64,000 bases of DNA from an uncultured Bacteroidota bacterium. Lineage in GTDB: Bacteria > Bacteroidota > Bacteroidia > Flavobacteriales > Flavobacteriaceae. Shown here piece by piece: positions 45,494 through 53,295 of this stretch (within the stretch, counting starts at the first letter, position 1; each line of letters opens with the position of its first letter). The notes under the pieces are model-generated. The model was not told the origin of the DNA. It made no database searches and worked only from the letters and a program-made list of their open reading frames with translations. The translations under genes were made by a program, and so were the position numbers. The stretch spans positions 1-64,000 of the forward strand of contig CACKBL010000002.1 in NCBI GenBank assembly GCA_902598305.1. The letters run 5' to 3'.

Positions 45494-46744
45494 CTAGATT
45501 GAATTGGTTCTTACTTTTTCTGCGTAAGCTTGAACTTCTCTGAAGACACGTAATAAATTTCCGCCCCAAATTTTTTCAATTTGGGCTTCATTGTAACCTC
45601 GCCTAACAAGCTCAACTGTAATATTCTTTATTTCACTGACATCATAAACACCGTCAATGCCACCACCTCCATCAAAATCACAACCAATACCAACATGATC
45701 AATCCCAGCAATTTTGACTATATGATCGATGTGGTCAACCACGTGACCTACATTTGCTGATGGGTCAGGATATTGTTTGTTTATTAGATTTATTTTTTTT
45801 CTGTAATCATCACGCTCATCTACATTCATTTCTGAAACTGCCTTCATATTTGATCGAAATGCTGCTAACGCTGAATCACGCTTTATATTAGGCTTAGCTT
45901 CACGCAAATAATTACTTAACATTGTTAATTGAACCACTCCCCTATTTTTTGCAATTAACTTCAGCATTTCATCTGTAAAATTACGCTTGTGATTAGTTAC
46001 CTCCCTTGCATTTGAATGACTTGCAATTATAGGAGCTTTAGATATTTTTATGGCATCATAAAAAACACTATCATTTCCATGGGAAACATCGACCATTATT
46101 CCTAATCTATTCATTTCGCCAATAACCTTTGATCCTAAATCACTTATTCCATTATGTTCCATCCCATCCGGATCAGTGGCTGAATCAGCGAGATCATTAT
46201 TTGAAGAATGGACCAAGGTGATATAACGCACACCTTTATTGAAATAAAGTTCAACATTTGATATATCGCTGCCTATTGGATATCCATTTTCAATCCCTAT
46301 ATAAATGGCATGTTTTCCTTCCTTTTCTAAAGCATATGCATCGTCAGGATTTAATGCTAAACCAACTTTGTCAGAATTTCTATCAATAGATGTAGTTATT
46401 GAATCTATCATTTGTAAGCATAGTGATTTAGCTCTCCCATTACCATCATCATCTCTTATGTCTTGAGCAACGAAAGCAGCAAAAAAGATGGCATCTAAAT
46501 CACCTTCTTTCATTCTTGGATAATCTACTTTAGAACCTGTTTCTTTTGGATCATGTCTGACCGACATATCAAAACCTGGTTCAATCATTCTAAGAGGTGT
46601 GTCGGCATGGGTGTCTAGAGTAAGAACCTTACTGTGTATTTCGTGTGCTCTTTTAATTAATTCCTCTTCCGACTGATTTTTATCATTGTTGCATCCAATT
46701 GCGAATACATATGATGCTGTTATAATTAGAAGTTTATTTTTCAA
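45494..46744 (-). CDS. M19 family membrane dipeptidase, lipoprotein
   Basis: The 416-residue zinc peptidase has a lipoprotein signal (SYVFAIGC). Metal ligands are visible as LDTHADTPLR (His-x-Asp), the Glu-containing IGIENGYPIG, VHSSNNDLAD, VSHGNDS/ASHSNAREVT and the downstream GIGCDFDGGGGID. M19 renal-type dipeptidases hydrolyse dipeptides and accept a D-residue at the second position. This fits the D-peptide theme of the neighbouring region. It is likely periplasmic or surface-attached, and is divergent from the MFS transporter gene. Confidence 0.92.
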   Translation of the reverse strand: MKNKLLIITASYVFAIGCNNDKNQSEEELIKRAHEIHSKVLTLDTHADTPLRMIEPGFDMSVRHDPKETGSKVDYPRMKEGDLDAIFFAAFVAQDIRDDDGNGRAKSLCLQMIDSITTSIDRNSDKVGLALNPDDAYALEKEGKHAIYIGIENGYPIGSDISNVELYFNKGVRYITLVHSSNNDLADSATDPDGMEHNGISDLGSKVIGEMNRLGIMVDVSHGNDSVFYDAIKISKAPIIASHSNAREVTNHKRNFTDEMLKLIAKNRGVVQLTMLSNYLREAKPNIKRDSALAAFRSNMKAVSEMNVDERDDYRKKINLINKQYPDPSANVGHVVDHIDHIVKIAGIDHVGIGCDFDGGGGIDGVYDVSEIKNITVELVRRGYNEAQIEKIWGGNLLRVFREVQAYAEKVRTNSI

Positions 46745-46766
46745 TTTTTTTATTATTTCTGACTAA

Positions 46767-46797
46767 TTTACAAATAAATCATTTGACCGTACCTTTG
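46767..46797 (+). promoter_or_regulatory. Candidate promoter of the sugar porter-kinase operon
   Basis: TACCTTTG at 46790-46797 is a full match to the Bacteroidota -7 element TAnnTTTG. TTTA at 46767-46770, 19 bases upstream, is a one-base variant of the -33 TTTG. The MFS gene ATG follows at 46809. Confidence 0.6.
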
Positions 46798-46808
46798 CAA
46801 TATATAAT

Positions 46809-48134
46809 ATGAATAAAATCAAAAAAAGACTAAGGTATTCATACACAGCTGCTTTCGCAGGGTTTATATTTGGATTCGATACAATTGTTATTTCTGGAGT
46901 AGACCAAAAGCTACAAGATTTATGGCAATCCACAGATTTATTTCACGGGCTAGTGGTAATTGGGATGGCTTTGTGGGGAACTGTAATTGGTGCTATTTTT
47001 GGTGGCTTACCAACAAATTACTTCGGAAGAAAAAAAACTCTACTTTGGATAGGTTATCTTTACTCAATATCTGCAATAGGTTCTGCAATTTCGTCAGATC
47101 CAATAACATTTGCGTTTTTTAGATTTATAGGAGGAGTTGGAATTGGAATCTCTACCATTGCTGCACCAGCATATATCTCAGAAATTTCGGCTCCGAATGA
47201 AAGAGGAAAACTTGTAGGATACTATCAGCTCAACATTGTTGTAGGAATTCTCTTTGCTTTTGTGTCTAATTTTTTCTTAAAAGAATTTGGAGAAAGCAGT
47301 TGGAGAATTATGGTTGGAATTGAAGCAATTCCAGCGATTATTTATACGGTTATGATAATGTATATTTCTCAAAGTCCAAGATGGACTTATTTAAACGGTT
47401 ATATTGCAAAATCTGAACATATTTATGAAGAATTGTTTTCAAATTCAGAAAAGGAAATTTTTATGAAAGAAATTTCCGAAACTAAAAATGAATTCCAAAA
47501 AGATGAAAGTATTTTTAACATTAAATATAGATTTATTTTATATCTAGCTTTTATGATTGCTTTTTTTAATCAATTTTCAGGTATAAATGCATTCTTGTAT
47601 TACTCACCAAGAATTTTTCAGGAAGGCGGGTTAGGAGAAAATTCTGCGTTTTTAAGCAGTATTGGAATTGGAGTTACAAATTTAATATTTACTATCATAG
47701 GTATATCACTGATTGATAAAGTAGGGAGAAAAGTACTAATGATTATTGGATCTATAGGATACATAATTTCTCTTACTTTTATCTTTTTATCCTTTTTATT
47801 TTCTTGGGGTGGGATTATTCTTCCCGCAGCACTTTTTTTATTTATTGCCGCACATGCGATTGGACAAGGGAGTGTTATCTGGGTTTATATTTCAGAAATT
47901 TTCCCAAACCATATTAGAAGTAGCGGACAATCTTTTGGCACCTCCACACACTGGGTTTTAGCAGCTCTTATTCCGTCTATGATTCCATTTTTATTTAGTA
48001 GTATAGGTGCATCCTATGTTTTTCTTATTTTCCTAATAATGATGATTTTTCAGTTAGTATTTGTTGTTTTTTCAATGCCAGAAACAAAAGGTAAATCCTT
48101 GGAAACCTTGTCAAATGAACTTATAAAAAGATAA
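46809..48134 (+). CDS. Sugar porter MFS transporter
   Basis: The 441-residue, 12-helix transporter has sugar-porter signatures: FGFDTIVISGVDQKL in helix 1, NYFGRKKTLLW in loop 2-3, YISEISAPNERGKLVG after helix 4, QFSGINAFLYYSP in helix 7, DKVGRKVLM, and the C-terminal PETKGKSLETL. It would import a monosaccharide, probably by proton symport. The sugar kinase encoded immediately downstream (1-base overlap) suggests fructose or a related hexose as substrate. That specificity is inferred from the partner. Confidence 0.93.
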   Translation: MNKIKKRLRYSYTAAFAGFIFGFDTIVISGVDQKLQDLWQSTDLFHGLVVIGMALWGTVIGAIFGGLPTNYFGRKKTLLWIGYLYSISAIGSAISSDPITFAFFRFIGGVGIGISTIAAPAYISEISAPNERGKLVGYYQLNIVVGILFAFVSNFFLKEFGESSWRIMVGIEAIPAIIYTVMIMYISQSPRWTYLNGYIAKSEHIYEELFSNSEKEIFMKEISETKNEFQKDESIFNIKYRFILYLAFMIAFFNQFSGINAFLYYSPRIFQEGGLGENSAFLSSIGIGVTNLIFTIIGISLIDKVGRKVLMIIGSIGYIISLTFIFLSFLFSWGGIILPAALFLFIAAHAIGQGSVIWVYISEIFPNHIRSSGQSFGTSTHWVLAALIPSMIPFLFSSIGASYVFLIFLIMMIFQLVFVVFSMPETKGKSLETLSNELIKR

Positions 48135-49018
48135 TGTCTAAAGTAGTTAGTTTCGGTGAGGTTTTATGGGATAAATTACCATCCGAAAAAGTAGCAGGTG
48201 GTGCCCCTTTAAATTTCGGATATAGATTGAATTCCTTTGAGAAATCCATATCAATTATAAGCAAAGTTGGAGATGATGCATTAGGAAAGAAGCTTATAAA
48301 ATTTTTAAATAAAAACGGTCTAGATACTGAACATCTCCAAATATCAAAAATTTATAAAACTGGTGAAGTTAATGTTTCAATTGATAAAAACGGAATTGCA
48401 GATTACGATATATTAAATCCTGTTGCCTGGGACGATATATCTCTAAATTCAAAAAATATTGACTTGACTAAAAATTGTTCAATATTTGTATTTGGTAGTT
48501 TAATATGCAGAAATATAACATCTAGAGAAACTCTTAAGGAACTTTTAAAAATAGCACCCTTTAAATTATTCGATGTAAATTTAAGATTTCCATATTACGA
48601 CTTGAACTTAATAAAGGAATTGATGATGTGCTCAGATTTTATAAAATTCAACCACGAGGAAATCACAGAAATTTCTTCGATATACACTAAGAAAAAAACA
48701 TCTTTAGAAAACATGATTAAGACAATTTCAGAGAAAACTAAGACCTATGATATTTGTGTTACTATGGGTGAAAAAGGTGCGTGTTATTATACCAACAATA
48801 CTTTTTACTTTCAAGACGGATTTAAAATAAATGTATCAGATACTGTTGGTGCTGGGGATTCCTTTTTAGCGACCCTAGTAGAAGGAATTTTAAATAAAAC
48901 GAAACCTCAGGAAATTTTAAAAAAGGCATGTGCAGTTGCTGCACTAGTTGCTTCTAAAAGAGGTGCAACAACCAAAGTTTCTTTGACTGAAATTAATAAT
49001 TTATTAGGCAATAAATAA
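48134..49018 (+). CDS. PfkB family carbohydrate kinase (fructokinase-like)
   Basis: The 294-residue ribokinase-fold kinase has the substrate-binding start FGEVLWDKLPSEKVAGGAPLN, which resembles bacterial fructokinases, and the ATP/anion-hole motif DTVGAGDSFLATLV with catalytic Asp. It would phosphorylate a hexose, most likely fructose, brought in by the adjacent transporter. The start ATG overlaps the transporter stop (TAATG), indicating translational coupling. It is cytoplasmic and of standard length. Confidence 0.88.
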   Translation: MSKVVSFGEVLWDKLPSEKVAGGAPLNFGYRLNSFEKSISIISKVGDDALGKKLIKFLNKNGLDTEHLQISKIYKTGEVNVSIDKNGIADYDILNPVAWDDISLNSKNIDLTKNCSIFVFGSLICRNITSRETLKELLKIAPFKLFDVNLRFPYYDLNLIKELMMCSDFIKFNHEEITEISSIYTKKKTSLENMIKTISEKTKTYDICVTMGEKGACYYTNNTFYFQDGFKINVSDTVGAGDSFLATLVEGILNKTKPQEILKKACAVAALVASKRGATTKVSLTEINNLLGNK

Positions 49019-49061
49019 ATTTTTAATTGGTTAGGTAAATTTTATAATTTTGAATGATTTT

Positions 49062-50108
49062 ATGAAAAGTGAAGCTTTCGAACATATCTTTTTGATTTTA
49101 GACCCTAGCAAAACTCTGAGGAGCATTTATTTTGCAATATTCTCGTTTTTAATTATAAGTTGCTCCAAGGATTCTGAAGATAAAACTGTTGTAATCCCTG
49201 AGATAACTTATAATTATTTTTTTGAAAGGGTTCAATCAAAATATCAATTCACTTTGAATGATAGAAAGTTAATTATAAATTTTAATCTAAATGATTTATC
49301 GTTAAGTATACAGGAGAATAAATATAGCAAGATAAATTGCTGGCAAACAGAAATAATAAACCTAAGAGAAGATTTTAGATTATTACAAAATAATGGTGAG
49401 GGATACTCTTTTAAAACAGATTGGATAGAAGATTACAAAAAAAAAGGAGTTATTGAGTATTACCTTTTTTTTGAAAAAAACAATTTGTTTCTAACCAAAA
49501 GAAATATTTATGCTAATCCAGATTTAGAAGAAATAGAATCCACATCTCTTGGTTTAATTTTTGATTCATTTGAAATTGAACCTTGCCCCGAAGATGTAGA
49601 CTACAGAATTGACCCTAACTATGAGGACCTTGATTTACAGGACCCGAATGATTATGCAACAGCTTTTTTTAGAGATGCGTCTGATTTAGAAGTGGAAATT
49701 GATTATAAAGAAATGATTATTTCCGTTATTAACGATGATGTATGGGAAAGAGGTAGTGCAATAGGTGTTGCAAAAAGAGTTTGCGATGATGATATCATTA
49801 TAGAATTAAAAGAAAGCTACTGGAATCAGGAGTCTGTTATGAGAAGGTTTGACTTAATGTATCATGAATTAGGTCATGATGCATTAAATTTAAGACACGT
49901 TTGCAACAGATACGACATTATGTATACGTCCAACAGTGAGTTTAATGAAAGCTGTAGAGAAAATCTAAATTTAGTTGTTCCGGACTCTTTAGATCCACAA
50001 AAATATTATGGATTTAAAAAAGCATCCACTAGGATGTTTTTAGGTGTTAACCAAGTTAATTTTGACTGTGGGGCAGATAAGACAAGATATAGCATCATAG
50101 CTGACTAG
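49062..50108 (+). CDS. Putative zinc-metallopeptidase lipoprotein
   Basis: I take the ATG at 49062 over the TTG at 49050, giving 348 residues with a long n-region and a lipobox FLIISC. The first half is rich in beta-prone sequence of no family I recognise. The second half has YHELGHDALNLRH, in which His268-Glu269-x-x-His272 is a zinc-peptidase motif, a further His lies at 279, and DIMYTS may serve as a Met-turn. The spacing of the third His differs by one from classical metzincins (HExxHxxGxxH). Similar uncharacterised HELGHD proteins occur in flavobacteria. Protease activity is inferred only from the motif. Confidence 0.6.
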   Translation: MKSEAFEHIFLILDPSKTLRSIYFAIFSFLIISCSKDSEDKTVVIPEITYNYFFERVQSKYQFTLNDRKLIINFNLNDLSLSIQENKYSKINCWQTEIINLREDFRLLQNNGEGYSFKTDWIEDYKKKGVIEYYLFFEKNNLFLTKRNIYANPDLEEIESTSLGLIFDSFEIEPCPEDVDYRIDPNYEDLDLQDPNDYATAFFRDASDLEVEIDYKEMIISVINDDVWERGSAIGVAKRVCDDDIIIELKESYWNQESVMRRFDLMYHELGHDALNLRHVCNRYDIMYTSNSEFNESCRENLNLVVPDSLDPQKYYGFKKASTRMFLGVNQVNFDCGADKTRYSIIAD

Positions 50109-50210
50109 GAATATTTTATTTTTAATTAATCTAAATATAAATTATTGATTAACAGTTATTTATATTTATTCTAAACGTTTTTGTAATTAGATTTGAATAA
50201 AATTTTAATT

Positions 50211-50441
50211 ATGGAAGTTAAATCAATAACGTCTTGTTTAAATTGTGAAAATATAACTTCTACTTTTGATTGTTCAAAACATAATATAGAAGTAGATGTA
50301 GATAAAGTATGTTCTGATCACGTTTTTAAACAAGCTCTAACTAAAAATTCAAATTGTTCTAATTGTAAAAACTTCAATACCCAAAGTTGTCCAAATCCTA
50401 ATTTAGCTGCTGAGGGAATGTTGTGTTTTTCCTGGGCATAA
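50211..50441 (+). CDS. Small Cys-rich protein with two four-Cys modules
   Basis: I use the ATG at 50211 over the TTG at 50193, giving 76 residues. Eight cysteines form two similar modules: Cys9-x2-Cys12-x8-Cys21-x12-Cys34 and Cys49-x2-Cys52-x7-Cys60-x11-Cys72. Each module begins SCLNCEN or NCSNCKN. This looks like a tandem duplication of a zinc-binding (or possibly iron-sulfur) unit. There is no signal peptide, so it is cytoplasmic. I do not recognise the family. It lies 241 bases upstream of the iron cluster. Confidence 0.65.
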   Translation: MEVKSITSCLNCENITSTFDCSKHNIEVDVDKVCSDHVFKQALTKNSNCSNCKNFNTQSCPNPNLAAEGMLCFSWA

Positions 50442-50540
50442 ATTTTAAAATACATCCAGTTTTAGGTGTAACAAAATCTTCATAAGGGTATTCCTGTTTT
50501 TCTATTTTTTATAATTGGTCAAATAAATTCAAGATAGTTT

Positions 50541-50554
50541 GGGGGAATACCCCC
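50541..50554. other. GC-rich hairpin GGGGG-AATA-CCCCC
   Basis: A perfect 5-bp all-GC stem with a four-base loop stands out in otherwise very AT-rich DNA. It lies between the Cys-rich gene and the Fur-like palindrome. A T-rich stretch without a long T run follows, so it may be a weak terminator of the Cys-rich gene or a structured leader element. Confidence 0.4.
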
Positions 50555-50587
50555 TTAATTATTGTTTCCTATATAGTATAGTTTTTT

Positions 50588-50612
50588 ATTATTTAGAATA
50601 ATTCTAAATAAT
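50588..50612. promoter_or_regulatory. 25-bp perfect palindrome, Fur-family-type operator
   Basis: Two 12-base arms (50588-50599 ATTATTTAGAAT and 50601-50612 ATTCTAAATAAT) are exact inverted repeats around a single A at 50600. The core TTTAGAAnnnTTCTAAA has the form of known Fur/Irr-family iron boxes. It lies 69 bases upstream of the DUF4856 lipoprotein start and heads a cluster with iron-uptake features, so it is a likely iron-responsive operator. Confidence 0.7.
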
Positions 50613-50681
50613 TTGCTTTGTAAAAGATTTTACAATATATTCGTGTCGAATTTATTTAGACTAATTATAAATAACATAAAT

Positions 50682-51929
50682 ATGAGAAACATGACAATAA
50701 TGTTAATCTCCATTCTGACATTTTTAAATTGTACAAAAACAGAGGAGGTTATTGTAAAAGAATACGTGGACTTTCCAGTAGAAGTCCAGGTAGAAAAAAT
50801 AGTTACAAATACAGTCACTGAAACTGTAAATGTGCTTTTCCCACCAGAAGATTACGGTTTCACTAGAAAAGGTAAGTCAACTGTGTTTTATACTGGACAG
50901 ACTACAAGATTAGATCAAGCTACTGAGTTAAAAAAAGATATGAATGATGCGGCAAGCACCAAAACTCTACTTGATAATATGTTCAATAATGGTACTGGTT
51001 TTACCGATTCTTCCTTAGATGGGTCTAAAAAATGTGGTAACAAAACCGCTGCGTCTCCAATAGCATCGGCTACCGTAAAACCACTTTTTGACTCATGGAT
51101 TACTGAATTTGCCGAAGTAGTTGCACCAGCTGTTAACAGTGGTACTACTGCGTCTGCCGGTGTTGCTGGTCTCTACACTGAATCTGATGGTTCAAGAGAA
51201 GTTAAAATAAATGGTAAAGGTTTTGAATTCAACCAGATTTTTTCAAAAGGTTTAATTGGAGCCCTACAAGTTGATCAAATCATTAACCAATATTTATCCG
51301 TTGGAAAACTAGATAGCGGAACCGCTAGAGAGGACAACGATAATGGAGTGTACGGTTACGCTCTTCCAGGTGAAACTGAATTAACAATCACTAAAATGGA
51401 ACATTACTGGGATGAGGGCTTTGGATATCTTCAAGGACTAGATAATCAATTTGTTCCTGGTCTAGCAGCAGAAGGTGACAGAGCTCACTTAAATTATTAT
51501 CTCAACAAAATTAATAGCCAAGGTAACGAGGACGGTATTACCAAAAAGATCTATGATGCATTTACCCTTGGTAGAGCTGCTATTGTTGCAAAAGATTACG
51601 ATGAAAGAGATAAGCAAGCAGCAATTGTAGCTGCTGAACTTTCTAAAGTAATTGGGTACAAAGCATTCTACTACATTGAAAAAGGTTCAACGAGTATTGC
51701 TGCTGGAAAGTGGGCTGCTGCCCATCACGCACTCTCAGAGGCTTATGGATTTATTTTAGGTATGCAATTTACCAAAGCTGCCGATGGTGAGCCATACATG
51801 ACCAATGGTGAAGTTAATACAATGCTTGATGCACTTGCAGCTGGAAATGGTTTTTGGGATAGAACTCCTGCAGAACTGGATGATATGGCAGCTCAACTTA
51901 AAGCAGCAACTGGTTTAAGTTCTCCATAA
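50682..51929 (+). CDS. DUF4856 domain-containing lipoprotein
   Basis: The ATG at 50682 gives a compact lipoprotein signal (MRNMTIMLISILTFLNC), which I prefer to a TTG 69 bases upstream. The protein has about 415 residues. The DUF4856 hallmark FTRKGKSTVFYTGQTTRLDQ starts near residue 64. Helical repeats follow, including ITKMEHYWDEGFGYLQG with His and Glu spaced like a metal site. The family is found next to imelysin and TonB receptor genes in Bacteroidota and is thought to act in iron uptake. That role is inference. It is the first gene after the Fur-like palindrome. Confidence 0.85.
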   Translation: MRNMTIMLISILTFLNCTKTEEVIVKEYVDFPVEVQVEKIVTNTVTETVNVLFPPEDYGFTRKGKSTVFYTGQTTRLDQATELKKDMNDAASTKTLLDNMFNNGTGFTDSSLDGSKKCGNKTAASPIASATVKPLFDSWITEFAEVVAPAVNSGTTASAGVAGLYTESDGSREVKINGKGFEFNQIFSKGLIGALQVDQIINQYLSVGKLDSGTAREDNDNGVYGYALPGETELTITKMEHYWDEGFGYLQGLDNQFVPGLAAEGDRAHLNYYLNKINSQGNEDGITKKIYDAFTLGRAAIVAKDYDERDKQAAIVAAELSKVIGYKAFYYIEKGSTSIAAGKWAAAHHALSEAYGFILGMQFTKAADGEPYMTNGEVNTMLDALAAGNGFWDRTPAELDDMAAQLKAATGLSSP

Positions 51930-52009
51930 AAATTAAAATTAACTGTGTTTTTTAAAACTCTATATTCTAACTATAAACAAATCCTTTTATTACGCAGTTT
52001 AATTTTAGA

Positions 52010-52046
52010 AGACAATCGGTGGGCCATCTTTACCCACCGATTGTTT
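52010..52046 (+). terminator. Strong hairpin between DUF4856 and imelysin genes (terminator or attenuator)
   Basis: A perfect 12-bp stem, ACAATCGGTGGG (52012-52023) with CCCACCGATTGT (52033-52044), has a nine-base loop. It can extend by a G-T and an A-T pair. TATTTTATAAAAAAA follows, without a long T run. It probably terminates part of the transcripts, or stabilises the 3' end of the DUF4856 message, giving lower expression of downstream genes. Confidence 0.7.
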
Positions 52047-52075
52047 ATTTTATAAAAAAATTTAAAAGTAAAAAA

Positions 52076-53269
52076 ATGAGATTAAAATTTTTGTTAAAAA
52101 TAATATTGATAATGCTCTTTATAAGCTGTGCTGGGAGTGATAGCAGTGAGAGCACTTCAATTAATTCGCCAGTAATAATAAATAACAATGCTTCATCAAC
52201 CACTTCAAGTTCAACAACTAGTTCATCAACTACTACAGTACCAGCAGAGTTCGACAGAGGAGCCATGCTTACTTTTTGGGCAGATAAAATTATTATCCCT
52301 TCATTAGAAAGTTTTAATGAAAGTTTATTTCAACTTTTAGAAGCTACGAATTCATTTATTGACAATCCAGACCAAGAAAAATTATCTCAGCTTAGAGAAA
52401 AATGGCTCATATCCTATAAATCTTGGCAATTTGTTGAAATGTTTGATATCGGTAAGGCAGAAGAAATTTATTTTAAAAACAGATTAAACCTATATCCGGT
52501 TAACAGAGACAGAGTTGACTCTAATATAGATAGTGGTTCTTATGATCTTGACAAAGCAGAAAATTTTACCTCTCAAGGATTTGCAGCAATTGATTATTTA
52601 TTATTTGGCATAGGGGAAAATGACGATAGTATAGTCTCTAAATATTTAGTTTCAGATAGTTCTCATTCCAAATACCTAAAGGATGTAGTATCTAAGGCGG
52701 TTGAGTTGACAAATATTGTCAAAGTAGACTGGGAAGAAGGTTATAGGAATACTTTCGTTGAGTTAACCGATAACACAGCTACCTCAAGTATAAATAAACT
52801 AACAAATGATTTTATTTTCTACTATGAGAAGGGGTTTAGAGCTAACAAAATAGGTATACCTGCTGGTGTATTTTCCGGTTCTCCACTTCCAGATAGAGTT
52901 GAGGCATATTATGGAAGAGTATATTCTAGAGCCTTGGCAATCGAAGCCGCTAATGCTGTTGATAATTTTTTCAATGGCAGGTCATATAGCGATAATGAAG
53001 ATGTTGGATTAAGCCTAAAATCATATTTAGACTTTGTTGAAGGAGACGGAGTTTCCAGTAAATTAAGTGATGAGATTGATGCTCAGATCGCAGCTTCCAT
53101 TGAAAGTATCGGTTCTTTAAAACAAAATTTTGTTGATCAAGTAAATGAAAATAACATCGAAATGCTAAAGACATATGATGTCATCCAAGCAGGAGTTGTT
53201 ATGCTCAAAGTCGATATGCTTCAAAAATTAAATATTAGTGTTGACTACGTTGATGCAGATGGAGATTGA
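52076..53269 (+). CDS. Imelysin-family lipoprotein (IrpA/M75-like)
   Basis: The ATG at 52076 gives a lipoprotein signal ending in LIMLFISC. A GTG upstream lies inside the hairpin and is rejected. The mature protein starts with a Ser/Thr linker and then has the all-helical imelysin fold: LREKWLISYKSWQFVEMF and QGFAAIDYLLFG (about 167-178). In classical imelysins this motif is GxHxxE; here the His and Glu are Ala and Asp. Imelysin proteins are iron-regulated and are implicated in iron uptake. The lipoprotein is probably on the outer membrane and is followed by the HTTM and TonB receptor genes. Confidence 0.88.
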   Translation: MRLKFLLKIILIMLFISCAGSDSSESTSINSPVIINNNASSTTSSSTTSSSTTTVPAEFDRGAMLTFWADKIIIPSLESFNESLFQLLEATNSFIDNPDQEKLSQLREKWLISYKSWQFVEMFDIGKAEEIYFKNRLNLYPVNRDRVDSNIDSGSYDLDKAENFTSQGFAAIDYLLFGIGENDDSIVSKYLVSDSSHSKYLKDVVSKAVELTNIVKVDWEEGYRNTFVELTDNTATSSINKLTNDFIFYYEKGFRANKIGIPAGVFSGSPLPDRVEAYYGRVYSRALAIEAANAVDNFFNGRSYSDNEDVGLSLKSYLDFVEGDGVSSKLSDEIDAQIAASIESIGSLKQNFVDQVNENNIEMLKTYDVIQAGVVMLKVDMLQKLNISVDYVDADGD

Positions 53270-53295
53270 TTTAATGATGAAAAATATTTTTAACC

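Noticed and set aside
50613-50681. TTG start extending the DUF4856 lipoprotein upstream
   Set aside because: It would begin at the edge of the palindrome and place 23 extra residues before a normal lipoprotein signal.
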